This document shows positions 32,733 through 40,851 of a DNA stretch of 64,000 nucleotides, piece after piece. The number at the start of each line of letters is the position of its first letter. The first letter of the stretch is position 1. Location: assembly GCA_036639955.1 (NCBI GenBank), contig JAVWHP010000003.1:1-64000 (forward strand). The letters run 5' to 3'. This DNA is from JAVWHP01 sp036639955 (lineage in GTDB: Bacteria; Bacillota_I; Bacilli_A; Erysipelotrichales; Erysipelotrichaceae). Below the pieces are notes generated by a model, which was not told where the DNA came from, searched no databases, and was given only the letters and a program-made list of their open reading frames with translations. The position numbers were made by a program, and so were the translations under genes.

Positions 32733-33641
32733 ATGAAACTAGAAGTAAAAGATTTGAGAAAAACCTTTGGAGAAACTGAAGTGCTACATGGTATTTCTTT
32801 CTCGATAGAGAGTGGTAAAGCTTTAGGTTTATTAGGTAGAAATGGTGCAGGTAAATCTACATCTATTAGAATATTAATGGATGTATTTAAAGCTAATTCT
32901 GGAGAAATATTAGTTGATGGTAAGAAGTTTATACCTAATGATTATCAAATTGGTTATTTACCTGAAGAACGTGGTTTATATCCTAAGAAGAAGGTATGTG
33001 ATCAATTAATGTATATGGCACAGCTAAGAGGTTTTGATGCTAAAGCTGCTAAAGACAACGTTAATAAATGGTTAAAGAAACTAGGTATTGAAGAATATTA
33101 TGATCGTAAATTAGAATCTTTATCTAAAGGTAATCAACAAAAGGTTCAGATTGTACAAACTTTAGTATGTGATCCTACTATAGTTATATTAGATGAACCA
33201 TTTAGTGGTTTAGATCCAGTTAATTCTCAAATATTAAAGGATGTTATTAAAGAAATTATAGCTGAAGATAAGATTGTTATTTTCTCTTCTCACCAGATGT
33301 CTTATGTAGAAGAATTCTGTGAAGAAATAGTTATTATTAAAAAAGGTGAAGTTTGTTTAAGTGGTAATTTAAAAGAAATTAAAAAGACTGCTGGTAAGAA
33401 CTATGTAATTCTTAGTAGTGAAAACCTTGGTCTAGAAGAGTTAGCTAATAAGATTAAAGATTTAACTAACTCTAAGTTAGATGTTATTGGTGATAATGGT
33501 GAAGAACTTATCATTAATACTAATGATTTAAGTAAGAATGAAGTATTATCATTGTTAATGAAGAATGCTATTGAGATTAATAAATTTGGTGACTTTGAAC
33601 CTTCATTAACAGATATTTTCGTAGCAAAGGCTGGTGATTAA
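32733..33641 (+). CDS. ABC transporter ATP-binding protein (NatA-like)
   Basis: A 302-residue ATPase with Walker A GRNGAGKST (35-43), YLPEERGLYPKKKV after the Q-loop (typical of NatA/YhaQ-type exporters), signature LSKGNQQKVQ (about 130-139), Walker B TIVILDEPFSGLDP and a C-terminal regulatory extension of about 80 residues. AAAGGAGATA precedes the ATG. It works with the NatB-like permease encoded next, perhaps in export of Na+ or toxic compounds. Confidence 0.85.
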   Translation: MKLEVKDLRKTFGETEVLHGISFSIESGKALGLLGRNGAGKSTSIRILMDVFKANSGEILVDGKKFIPNDYQIGYLPEERGLYPKKKVCDQLMYMAQLRGFDAKAAKDNVNKWLKKLGIEEYYDRKLESLSKGNQQKVQIVQTLVCDPTIVILDEPFSGLDPVNSQILKDVIKEIIAEDKIVIFSSHQMSYVEEFCEEIVIIKKGEVCLSGNLKEIKKTAGKNYVILSSENLGLEELANKIKDLTNSKLDVIGDNGEELIINTNDLSKNEVLSLLMKNAIEINKFGDFEPSLTDIFVAKAGD

Positions 33642-33642
33642 T

Positions 33643-34875
33643 ATGAAACAATTTATAACTGTATTAAAGTTTGAGTTATCTAGTTATTTTAAGAGCAAAG
33701 GTTATCTTATAACAACTATTCTTATGTGTGTTTTAATAGTTGGTTCTATGTTTATTCCTACTATTATTAGTTCATTTAAAGGTGATGATAATCCTGAAGA
33801 AAAGAAGATTATGGCTATTTATGATGAAAACAAAGTTATAACTGATCCTAAGATTATTGAAGGTGCAATGCCTGATACTGAATGGAAGTTTGTTGAATCT
33901 AAAGAAGCTTTAGAAACTAGTGTTAAAGATGAAACTGCTGAAGGTGGTTTTATTGTTAAGAGTAATACTCAGTTTGAATATTACGTAGTTAATTCAAGTG
34001 TTTCTGATAGTAATTCTGAAATGTTTAAGTCTGTAATGTCTACAATTAATCGTTATAATTTATTAAATGAAAAAGGTTATGATTATAATGAGGTTAATGC
34101 TATTTATAATGTTGAAGTAACTGGTGAGAAGGTTATTTTAGGTACTGATGGTGCTTCTAACTTTATGTATACTTATATATTAATCTTTGCTTTATATGCT
34201 GCTGTAATATTCTATGGACAACAGGTTTCTATTGCTGTTACTAATGAGAAATCAAATAAGTCTATTGAGGTGCTTATTACTAGTGCTAATCCTAATGCTT
34301 TAATATTTGGTAAAGTATTAGCTGGTGCTATAGCTGGTGTATTCCAAATAGGTTTAGTACTTATATCAGCTTTTGCTGCTTATCATTTTGCTGCTGATTC
34401 ACTAAATCATATGTTAGATTTCTTATTTGATATACCGCCGTTAGTTATGGGTTCATTTGCTATCTTTGGTGTTCTAGGATATCTTCTATATGCGTTTATG
34501 TTTGGTTGTGCTGGAGCTATGGTTTCTAAAGTAGAAGATAGTGGTAAAGCATCAACTCCTATTATGTTAATTTATGTTATGACATTTATGCTAGCTATGT
34601 TCTCTTTAGATGATCCTAATGGTTTATTATTGAACGTTTCTTCTTATGTTCCTTTTAGTTCATTTATGACAATGTTCTTAAGAACTGCAATGGGAACTGC
34701 TTCTATTCTAGAAGTTGTTATATCTGCTAGTATCTTATTTGTTACAGTAATATTAGTAGGATTCTTAGCTGCTAAAATCTATCGTATGGGAACTTTAAGA
34801 TATGGAAACCCAATGACTTGGAAAGAAGTATTTAATACTTTAACTGCTAATAAATTTAATAAGAAAAAGAAATAA
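33643..34875 (+). CDS. ABC-2 type permease (NatB/YhaP-like)
   Basis: A 410-residue membrane protein. It has one N-terminal helix (residues about 20-42), a large extracytoplasmic domain (about 45-175) and five to six C-terminal helices, including VTNEKSNKSIEVLITSANPNALIFGK, the cytoplasmic loop typical of NatB/ABC-2 proteins (about residues 200-225). A GTG nine bases earlier is open, but the ATG at 33643 just after the ATPase stop is preferred. It forms the export channel for the preceding ATPase. Confidence 0.84.
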   Translation: MKQFITVLKFELSSYFKSKGYLITTILMCVLIVGSMFIPTIISSFKGDDNPEEKKIMAIYDENKVITDPKIIEGAMPDTEWKFVESKEALETSVKDETAEGGFIVKSNTQFEYYVVNSSVSDSNSEMFKSVMSTINRYNLLNEKGYDYNEVNAIYNVEVTGEKVILGTDGASNFMYTYILIFALYAAVIFYGQQVSIAVTNEKSNKSIEVLITSANPNALIFGKVLAGAIAGVFQIGLVLISAFAAYHFAADSLNHMLDFLFDIPPLVMGSFAIFGVLGYLLYAFMFGCAGAMVSKVEDSGKASTPIMLIYVMTFMLAMFSLDDPNGLLLNVSSYVPFSSFMTMFLRTAMGTASILEVVISASILFVTVILVGFLAAKIYRMGTLRYGNPMTWKEVFNTLTANKFNKKKK

Positions 34876-34880
34876 CTCTT

Positions 34881-34907
34881 AGGCTATGGATATCCCATAG
34901 CCTTTTA
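34881..34907 (+). terminator. Terminator after the ABC exporter operon
   Basis: AGGCTATGG (34881-34889) pairs with CCATAGCCT (34895-34903) around ATATC, followed by TTTT. Confidence 0.8.
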
Positions 34908-34963
34908 TAATGTAAATAATTCAATAAAACGAGGCTATTTGTTAAATTTGTGTTAATTCAATA

Positions 34964-34977
34964 AATAAATATTTATT
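34964..34977. promoter_or_regulatory. AT palindrome upstream of the XRE pair
   Basis: AATAAATATTTATT is a perfect 14-base palindrome about 50 bases before the first XRE gene. It could be an operator for one of the two regulators, but such palindromes are common in AT-rich DNA. Confidence 0.25.
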
Positions 34978-35026
34978 ATTTTATATAAAAGGAATATAAT
35001 ATCAAAATAGACAAAGAGGTAATACA

Positions 35027-35263
35027 ATGTTAACAAAAAAAGATTTTTTACTTAAAGTGGGAAATATTATTAAAAATAAACGGGTATCTTGTGGATTAAC
35101 AAGAGCACAGCTTTGTAAGAAAGCTAGTATTAATGAAGTATATTATCGTGATTTAGAAATAGGTAATCGTAATTTATCGCTACTATCTCTAGAAAAAATT
35201 GCTAAAGGTTTAAACATGAGTGTCCGAGATTTATTAGACGAAGACTATGAAAAGGAGAAATAA
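35027..35263 (+). CDS. Small XRE-family helix-turn-helix regulator 1
   Basis: A 78-residue protein that is almost entirely an HTH_3 domain: KNKRVSCGLTRAQLCKKASINEVYYRDLEIGNRNLSLLSLEKIAKGL. It would bind DNA as a dimer, like phage Cro or stand-alone regulators such as SinR-like proteins. AGAGGTAA precedes the ATG. Only two bases separate its stop from the next XRE gene. Confidence 0.8.
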   Translation: MLTKKDFLLKVGNIIKNKRVSCGLTRAQLCKKASINEVYYRDLEIGNRNLSLLSLEKIAKGLNMSVRDLLDEDYEKEK

Positions 35264-35265
35264 AT

Positions 35266-35508
35266 ATGCTATCAACTAACTATGCTGTACTATATGATTT
35301 TGCTTGTAATATGAAAACAGCTAGAAAAGAGCAAAATATTTCTTTAGTTAAACTGTCAGATCTTACAGGACTTCATATCAATTTCTTATGTAAAGTGGAA
35401 AAAGGCCAAACTAATCCATCTATCTATAATATGTATAAAATAGCTATAGCCCTTAATATAAGAATAATTGATCTGCTAGATGTTAGAGATGTAATCTTTT
35501 ATATATAA
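35266..35508 (+). CDS. Small XRE-family helix-turn-helix regulator 2
   Basis: An 80-residue HTH_3 protein: MKTARKEQNISLVKLSDLTG, then HINFLCKVEKGQTNPSIYNMYKIAIALNI. It is similar in plan to, but clearly diverged from, the preceding gene. AAAGGAGAAATAA precedes its ATG, and the two genes are co-transcribed. A pair of stand-alone XRE proteins might form heterodimers. The target is unknown; the LtaS-like gene 47 bases downstream is a candidate. Confidence 0.78.
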   Translation: MLSTNYAVLYDFACNMKTARKEQNISLVKLSDLTGLHINFLCKVEKGQTNPSIYNMYKIAIALNIRIIDLLDVRDVIFYI

Positions 35509-35555
35509 TTGTAATAAAATTATGCTATAATAATACAGTTATAGGAGAATAAGCA

Positions 35556-37937
35556 TTGAAAAAAAATATCATACGTTTTAATAAAGTAATATATAGTAAA
35601 AACATAAACCAATCTCTATATTTCTTTTTCTTAAAAAAAGAATTTAGACTAATAAAGTACTTACCACTAAGACTACTAGTAAGTATTTTATTTATGCTCC
35701 ATCTGTATAATGAACAAAACTACATGAAAATACAATATAAGTATCTTAAAGATATTATATCTTTAGATAATAAACTTGTTATATATTGGGCTAAACATAA
35801 GCATCAATTAAATCGTATGATTATGAAAAGAAATCATCGCTACGATTTAATTGTTGATAATGCTCCAAGCATTATATTTAGCCCAATATTAAGTGAATAT
35901 CTAATAGATATTCACATAGGTAACATCTATGATGTTACTAATAACAAGTTTATAAATTATAAATCTATTAAACAACAATGGTTATTTGCTGTCAAAGAAC
36001 AAAGTGTTGTTAATGGCTTTGACTATTATAATTCTAGATTATTAGCTAATTGTAATAATAAATTTATAGTGCCTAATGATAAAAGAATCAGGAAGTTAGA
36101 TATACATTACTATTTAAGATTTATTGTAGAAGTCTTATTTACGATAGCTATGTTTATATTTGTAAGTGCAATACTTACTTATATATCATTGATTAATGCT
36201 TGTCCTAATTTAGACCCTCAAGTTATAGTTACTTATTTTATGTCGATGGAATTATTACTATTAAATTATATGCCAGTAATAGTTTTAATGTTAATGGTGT
36301 ACTTACTTAGCGGTAGACCTTATATAGCTTATGGTTTTACCTGTGCTGTAGTACTAATAACAACGATAATTAATAAAACTAAACTACAATTAAGGGATGA
36401 TCCATTTGTATTTGCTGATGTAGCATTAGTTAATGAATCAATAGAAATGACAAAGAAATATACAGTATATGTAACACTATTTCAAGTAATATGTGTTCTA
36501 TTATTTATAGGATTTGGATATATATTATATAAAAGATGTCGTAAAGATCAGTTATCTATATATTTAAGAATACCATTAATAATTATACTAGGAATGTTTG
36601 CTTTTGATTCTTATAATGAATACTATTTAGACAATAAGTTATATGCAAGACTAGGAGATAAAGAAAGCATCGCCGTTTTCTCAGATTCTCAACAATATCA
36701 AGTAAGAGGATTCATATATCCGTTTGTTAGAAGTATAGATCAAGCAATACCAAGACCACCATCAAACTACAATGAGAAAGAAGCGGCTGAGATATTAGAT
36801 AAATTTGAGTTTAAAGATATAGAGGATAATCGAAAAGTTAATGTAGTAACTATAATGCTTGAATCTTATACAGATTTAAGACCTAATAGTACAGTTGAAT
36901 TTAATCCAGAAACATATGCATTCCTAGACAATATTTACGAAGAAAGTTATCATGGCAATCTAGTAGATAATGTATTTGCTGGAGGAACGATATCAACAGA
37001 ACGAAATGTTATAAATACCTTTAGTAATTCATCAAATCTAAACAGTAATGTTAATTCAGTAGCATGGTATTTTAAACAACAAGGATATACAACAGAAGCA
37101 ATGCATCCATGCCTAGGCTGGTTCTATAATCGTAAAAATGGAAATAGATTCTTAGGCTATGATAAATTTTTATATGAAGAAAATGCATTCAATAAGGATC
37201 CTAACTATGTTCGCTATGATGATGGAACATTCTTTCCATACATTAAAGAAGGATATAATAATGCTATTAAATCAAACAAGAAGTACTTTAATTTTTCAGT
37301 AACCTATCAAAACCATGGACCTTATGCAGGACACGATACAGCTGATGATGAATATATTATAAATGATGATAGTTATGAACAATTACCATATGTTATAACT
37401 AATAATTATTTATCAGGAATTAAACATACTAATGATGAGTTAACGAAACTAATAGATTATTTTAGAACACAAAAAGAACCAACCGTAGTTATATTATTTG
37501 GAGACCATAGACCATTATTAGGAGATGACTTTAGTGGTTATAACTTCTTAGGACAAAAGACTGATGAAAGCATTGAAGGAATGAAAACTAGATATACTAC
37601 ACCATATATAATATGGGGGAATGCTAGTGCACAAGATACATTAAATGTTAGTTTTAAAGGGCAAGGTAGTGATATATCACCAACACTATTGATGCCAACA
37701 GCCTTTAAAGTAATGAACTATCAAGGAGATCAGTTCATGCAATATGAACAAGATTTTATGAAAAATATAGATGTAATACATAAAGAATACTATAAAGAGA
37801 ATGGTAAGTATGTTAAAACACTAAGCGCTGAAGGCGCAAAGAAATTAGATGAAAGAACTAAACTAGAATACTATCAAAGCTTTAATTTTAATGATAAATA
37901 TGAAGGAATTAAAACTAGTTATGATGAATTTCAGTAA
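35556..37937 (+). CDS. LtaS-like sulfatase-fold membrane enzyme with an N-terminal degenerate HAD-IB domain
   Basis: A 793-residue protein starting at TTG (AGGAG ten bases upstream). Residues 1-180 resemble HAD-IB (phosphoserine-phosphatase-like) enzymes: FFLKKEFRLIKYLPLRLLVSIL, then RYDLIVDNAPSIIFSPILSEYL and NGFDYYNSRLLAN. The catalytic DFDKT is RFNKV, the motif-II Ser is replaced, and the SDS of motif IV is YNS, so the domain should be inactive. Five or so membrane helices follow (about 185-365). The C-terminal extracellular domain is LtaS-like: VTIMLESY, Thr nucleophile in GGTISTERNV (about residue 485), LFGDHRPLLGDD near 652. It probably transfers glycerol-phosphate onto teichoic-acid or other glycans. 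Confidence 0.78.
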   Translation: MKKNIIRFNKVIYSKNINQSLYFFFLKKEFRLIKYLPLRLLVSILFMLHLYNEQNYMKIQYKYLKDIISLDNKLVIYWAKHKHQLNRMIMKRNHRYDLIVDNAPSIIFSPILSEYLIDIHIGNIYDVTNNKFINYKSIKQQWLFAVKEQSVVNGFDYYNSRLLANCNNKFIVPNDKRIRKLDIHYYLRFIVEVLFTIAMFIFVSAILTYISLINACPNLDPQVIVTYFMSMELLLLNYMPVIVLMLMVYLLSGRPYIAYGFTCAVVLITTIINKTKLQLRDDPFVFADVALVNESIEMTKKYTVYVTLFQVICVLLFIGFGYILYKRCRKDQLSIYLRIPLIIILGMFAFDSYNEYYLDNKLYARLGDKESIAVFSDSQQYQVRGFIYPFVRSIDQAIPRPPSNYNEKEAAEILDKFEFKDIEDNRKVNVVTIMLESYTDLRPNSTVEFNPETYAFLDNIYEESYHGNLVDNVFAGGTISTERNVINTFSNSSNLNSNVNSVAWYFKQQGYTTEAMHPCLGWFYNRKNGNRFLGYDKFLYEENAFNKDPNYVRYDDGTFFPYIKEGYNNAIKSNKKYFNFSVTYQNHGPYAGHDTADDEYIINDDSYEQLPYVITNNYLSGIKHTNDELTKLIDYFRTQKEPTVVILFGDHRPLLGDDFSGYNFLGQKTDESIEGMKTRYTTPYIIWGNASAQDTLNVSFKGQGSDISPTLLMPTAFKVMNYQGDQFMQYEQDFMKNIDVIHKEYYKENGKYVKTLSAEGAKKLDERTKLEYYQSFNFNDKYEGIKTSYDEFQ

Positions 37938-37951
37938 TTTAGTTTAGGGTA

Positions 37952-37979
37952 TTGTAATTTGAAATAAATATGCTATAAT
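37952..37979 (+). promoter_or_regulatory. Promoter of rpmE
   Basis: TTGTAA (37952-37957) and TATAAT (37974-37979) with 16-base spacing. Transcription should start near 37986. Confidence 0.65.
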
Positions 37980-37985
37980 TGTATG

Positions 37986-38032
37986 GCACTTACTTTGAAC
38001 TCACACTGAGTTTAAGGCGGAAGGAGATAAAT
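37986..38032 (+). promoter_or_regulatory. Leader of rpmE with a small hairpin
   Basis: AACTCA (37998-38003) pairs with TGAGTT (38007-38012) around CAC, followed by AAGGCGGAAGGAGAT. Ribosomal-protein L31 leaders with autoregulatory structures are known in Firmicutes, but I cannot confirm that this short element matches them. Confidence 0.35.
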
Positions 38033-38239
38033 ATGAAAGATGGAATACACCCAGAATATAACCGCATAATGGTTAAATGTTCAACTTGTGGAAATGAATT
38101 TGAAACAGGTTCAACAGTTAAAGAATTAAAAGTTGATACATGTTCTAATTGTCACCCATTCTATACTGGTAGACAACGTTTCGCTGCTGCACAAGGTAGA
38201 ATCGAAAAATTCAACAAAAAATACGGCACGAACAAGTAA
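38033..38239 (+). CDS. rpmE: 50S ribosomal protein L31, zinc-binding form
   Basis: A 68-residue protein beginning MKDGIHPEYN. It has two Cys-x2-Cys pairs (CSTC at 16-19 and CSNC at 37-40), the zinc-binding C+ form of L31, and the conserved HPFYTGRQR. It is part of the large subunit at the bridge region. The frame extends 54 bases further upstream, but AAGGAGATAA and family alignment fix the start at 38033. Confidence 0.95.
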   Translation: MKDGIHPEYNRIMVKCSTCGNEFETGSTVKELKVDTCSNCHPFYTGRQRFAAAQGRIEKFNKKYGTNK

Positions 38240-38245
38240 TAAAGA

Positions 38246-38277
38246 AATAAGAACTATGTATAGTTCTTATTTTTTTG
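38246..38277 (+). terminator. Terminator after rpmE
   Basis: AATAAGAACTA (38246-38256) and TAGTTCTTATT (38261-38271) form a perfect stem with loop TGTA, then T-run. Confidence 0.85.
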
Positions 38278-38312
38278 TTATAATATAAATAATCTAAAGG
38301 AGATAATGATAT

Positions 38313-39392
38313 ATGAGCATAATGATAGAAAGATTAGAAGGAATGGTAGATCGTTACCATGAAATTAATGATCAAATGATGCAACCAGATGTAGTTAGTG
38401 ACAATAAGTTATTAGCTAAATTAGGAAGAGAACAAGCATCATTAGCACAACCAGTAGAAATATATGCTGAATATAAAACAGCTGCTACTAATTTAGAAGA
38501 AGCTAAACAATTATTAAATGAAGATGATAAAGATTTGAAAGAAATGGCTAAAATGGAAATAGATGAATTAGAACCAAGAATAACTGAACTATTAGCTAAA
38601 TTAGAACTATGCTTAATACCTAAGGATCCAACTGATGATCGTAATGCTATTGTAGAAATTAGAGGAGCAGCAGGTGGAGACGAAGGTAATATATTTGCTG
38701 GAGATCTTTATAGAATGTATATAAGATATGCCGAATCACAAAATTGGAAAATAGAAATTATTGAAATGAATGAAGCTGAAGCTGGAGGTTTCGCCTTAGT
38801 ATCCTTTTTAGTTAAAGGAGAAAATGCTTATGGTACATTAAAATGGGAATCTGGATCACATCGTGTTCAAAGAGTTCCTAAAACAGAATCAGCAGGAAGA
38901 ATACATACATCAACTGCTACTGTTTTAGTATCTCCAGAAGTAGAAGAAGATGATTTTGAAATTAATATGAAAGACCTACAAGTAGAAACAATGCGTGCTA
39001 GTGGAGCTGGAGGACAACATATTAATAAAACAGATAGTGCTGTTAGAATTGTTCATATCCCTACTGGTATTCAAGTTAAATGTCAAGACGGTAGATCTCA
39101 ACATGAAAATAGAGCAACAGCAATGATGACAATAAGATCAAGACTATATGAAGACCACCAAAGAAAAATTGAAGAAGAAAATGGTGCAGTAAGAAAAGAT
39201 AAGATAGGAACCGGAGATAGATCTGAAAAGATACGTACCTATAACTATCCACAAAATAGAGTAACAGACCACCGTATTGGTTTAACAATTCAACAATTAG
39301 ACCGTATAATGGAAGGTAAAATGCAAGATATAGTAACAGCATTACAAGAAGCTGATCAAAAAGCTAAGATTGCTGGACAAGAAAATAAATAA
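38313..39392 (+). CDS. prfA: Peptide chain release factor 1
   Basis: A 359-residue class I release factor. The catalytic GGQ (residues 233-235, in SGAGGQHINKTDSAVR) hydrolyses peptidyl-tRNA at UAA and UAG. The N-terminal helical domain and the codon-recognition superdomain (PKTES..., about residue 190) are present at normal length. AAAGGAGATAA precedes the ATG. The stop shares a base with prmC, the methyltransferase that modifies this GGQ glutamine. Confidence 0.97.
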   Translation: MSIMIERLEGMVDRYHEINDQMMQPDVVSDNKLLAKLGREQASLAQPVEIYAEYKTAATNLEEAKQLLNEDDKDLKEMAKMEIDELEPRITELLAKLELCLIPKDPTDDRNAIVEIRGAAGGDEGNIFAGDLYRMYIRYAESQNWKIEIIEMNEAEAGGFALVSFLVKGENAYGTLKWESGSHRVQRVPKTESAGRIHTSTATVLVSPEVEEDDFEINMKDLQVETMRASGAGGQHINKTDSAVRIVHIPTGIQVKCQDGRSQHENRATAMMTIRSRLYEDHQRKIEEENGAVRKDKIGTGDRSEKIRTYNYPQNRVTDHRIGLTIQQLDRIMEGKMQDIVTALQEADQKAKIAGQENK

Positions 39393-40264
39393 TGTTAACC
39401 TATAAGAAATTATTAGAGGAAGCTAATGCTAAATTAAAAAATAATGATCTAGCAGAAAATGCTGCACAACTATTACTACTAGATGTACTAAATATGGAAC
39501 CTCACCAACTATATATGATTATGGATCAAAACGTAGAAAAGACTATACTTAATAAATTCGAAACGAATTTATTAAGGGCTATGCAAGATGAACCAATCCA
39601 ACATATATTAGGATATCAATACTTCTATGGTAATCGAATTAATGTAAACTCTAATGTATTGATACCAAGAGGAGAAACAGAAGAATTAGTAGAACAAACT
39701 ATTAACCTATACCATAGGTATTTTCATGGACAAGAAAATACCTATGTATGTGATATGTGTACAGGAAGTGGAGCAATAGCAATAGCATTAAAAAAAGAAC
39801 TACCCAATCTATTTTTATATGCAAGTGATATAAGTAAAGAAGCACTAGATATAGCGCACACTAATGCGACAAATAACGATGTAACACTAGCCTTTCTAAA
39901 AGGAGATTTACTAGAACCGTTAATTGAAAGAAACATTAAATTAGACATACTAGTAGCAAATCCACCATATATAGCAACTAAAGAAAAACTAACAAATAGT
40001 GTAGCTAAATACGAACCAAAACTAGCACTATATGCTGGAATTCAAGGATTAGACATATATGAAAAATTATTACTAAACATAAAAAAAGTAATAAACGATA
40101 AAGCACTGTTAATAATGGAAATAGGATACCAACAAGGAGAACTAATCCAAGAACTAGCAAGTAAATACTTCCCAACCAATCAAATACAAATCATAAAAGA
40201 CTTAGAAAACAAAGATAGAATGGTAATAATAAAACATAATCTAGAAAAGATAAAAGATAAATAA
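39392..40264 (+). CDS. prmC: Release-factor glutamine N5-methyltransferase
   Basis: A 290-residue SAM-dependent methyltransferase. PRGETEELVEQ (about residue 91), VCDMCTGSGAIAIALK (SAM loop, about 119) and VANPPYIA (NPPY catalytic motif, about 189) match PrmC/HemK. It methylates the Gln of the GGQ motif of RF1 and RF2. It is coupled to prfA by TAATG. Confidence 0.95.
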   Translation: MLTYKKLLEEANAKLKNNDLAENAAQLLLLDVLNMEPHQLYMIMDQNVEKTILNKFETNLLRAMQDEPIQHILGYQYFYGNRINVNSNVLIPRGETEELVEQTINLYHRYFHGQENTYVCDMCTGSGAIAIALKKELPNLFLYASDISKEALDIAHTNATNNDVTLAFLKGDLLEPLIERNIKLDILVANPPYIATKEKLTNSVAKYEPKLALYAGIQGLDIYEKLLLNIKKVINDKALLIMEIGYQQGELIQELASKYFPTNQIQIIKDLENKDRMVIIKHNLEKIKDK

Positions 40265-40329
40265 TTATATTATTAAACTATAAAAATAATTAATATTAAA
40301 ATAATTGACCACTATATATAAACTTTAAC

Positions 40330-40355
40330 AAAGACACCCTTAAAGGTGTCTTTTT
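40330..40355 (+). terminator. Terminator after prmC
   Basis: AAAGACACC (40330-40338) pairs with GGTGTCTTT (40345-40353) around a six-base loop, then T-run. Confidence 0.8.
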
Positions 40356-40433
40356 ACAACTAAAAATAGTATAATATAAGTAAGGAAATGGGAATAAATA
40401 AACAATAATACAATGAAAGGCAAGGCGATTCAT

Positions 40434-40814
40434 ATGATAAGTATGATAGGAACGTTCTTTGCTTATTTAGGAATAATCTTTTATATAACAAGATTCAAGA
40501 CTATTATTCATTATGAGCAAGAATATGAACAAGCAAAAAGTAAAGATCTAAGATTACTATATCTTTTAAGTGTGCTATGTGGAGCAGTAGGATGCTTAAT
40601 AAACTTTACATTCTATGCTAATACAAATCTTATATCTGAAGGAATAGTTATAGTAGCTACATTATTATTAGTAGTATATTATATTTATATTAATAGTGAT
40701 TATTATAATTATCATAAGCCAAAGATAAAATATACTATAGAAAAAGAGATGCTATACATGCTAATATACTATAGTGTTATATTTGTTACTATAATTGTGA
40801 GTATTTGTTTCTAA
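40434..40814 (+). CDS. Small membrane protein of unknown function
   Basis: A 126-residue protein with four hydrophobic segments (about 5-22, 42-62, 68-86 and 108-125) and a charged loop (RFKTIIHYEQEYEQAKSKDLR) after the first. No family is recognised. An ATG at 40413 in the same frame has no ribosome site, whereas AAGG at 40422-40425 is well placed for 40434. It lies between prmC and the chitinase gene. Confidence 0.6.
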   Translation: MISMIGTFFAYLGIIFYITRFKTIIHYEQEYEQAKSKDLRLLYLLSVLCGAVGCLINFTFYANTNLISEGIVIVATLLLVVYYIYINSDYYNYHKPKIKYTIEKEMLYMLIYYSVIFVTIIVSICF

Positions 40815-40851
40815 AAACATGTTATAATATAGAAATAAATGGAGGAATAAC

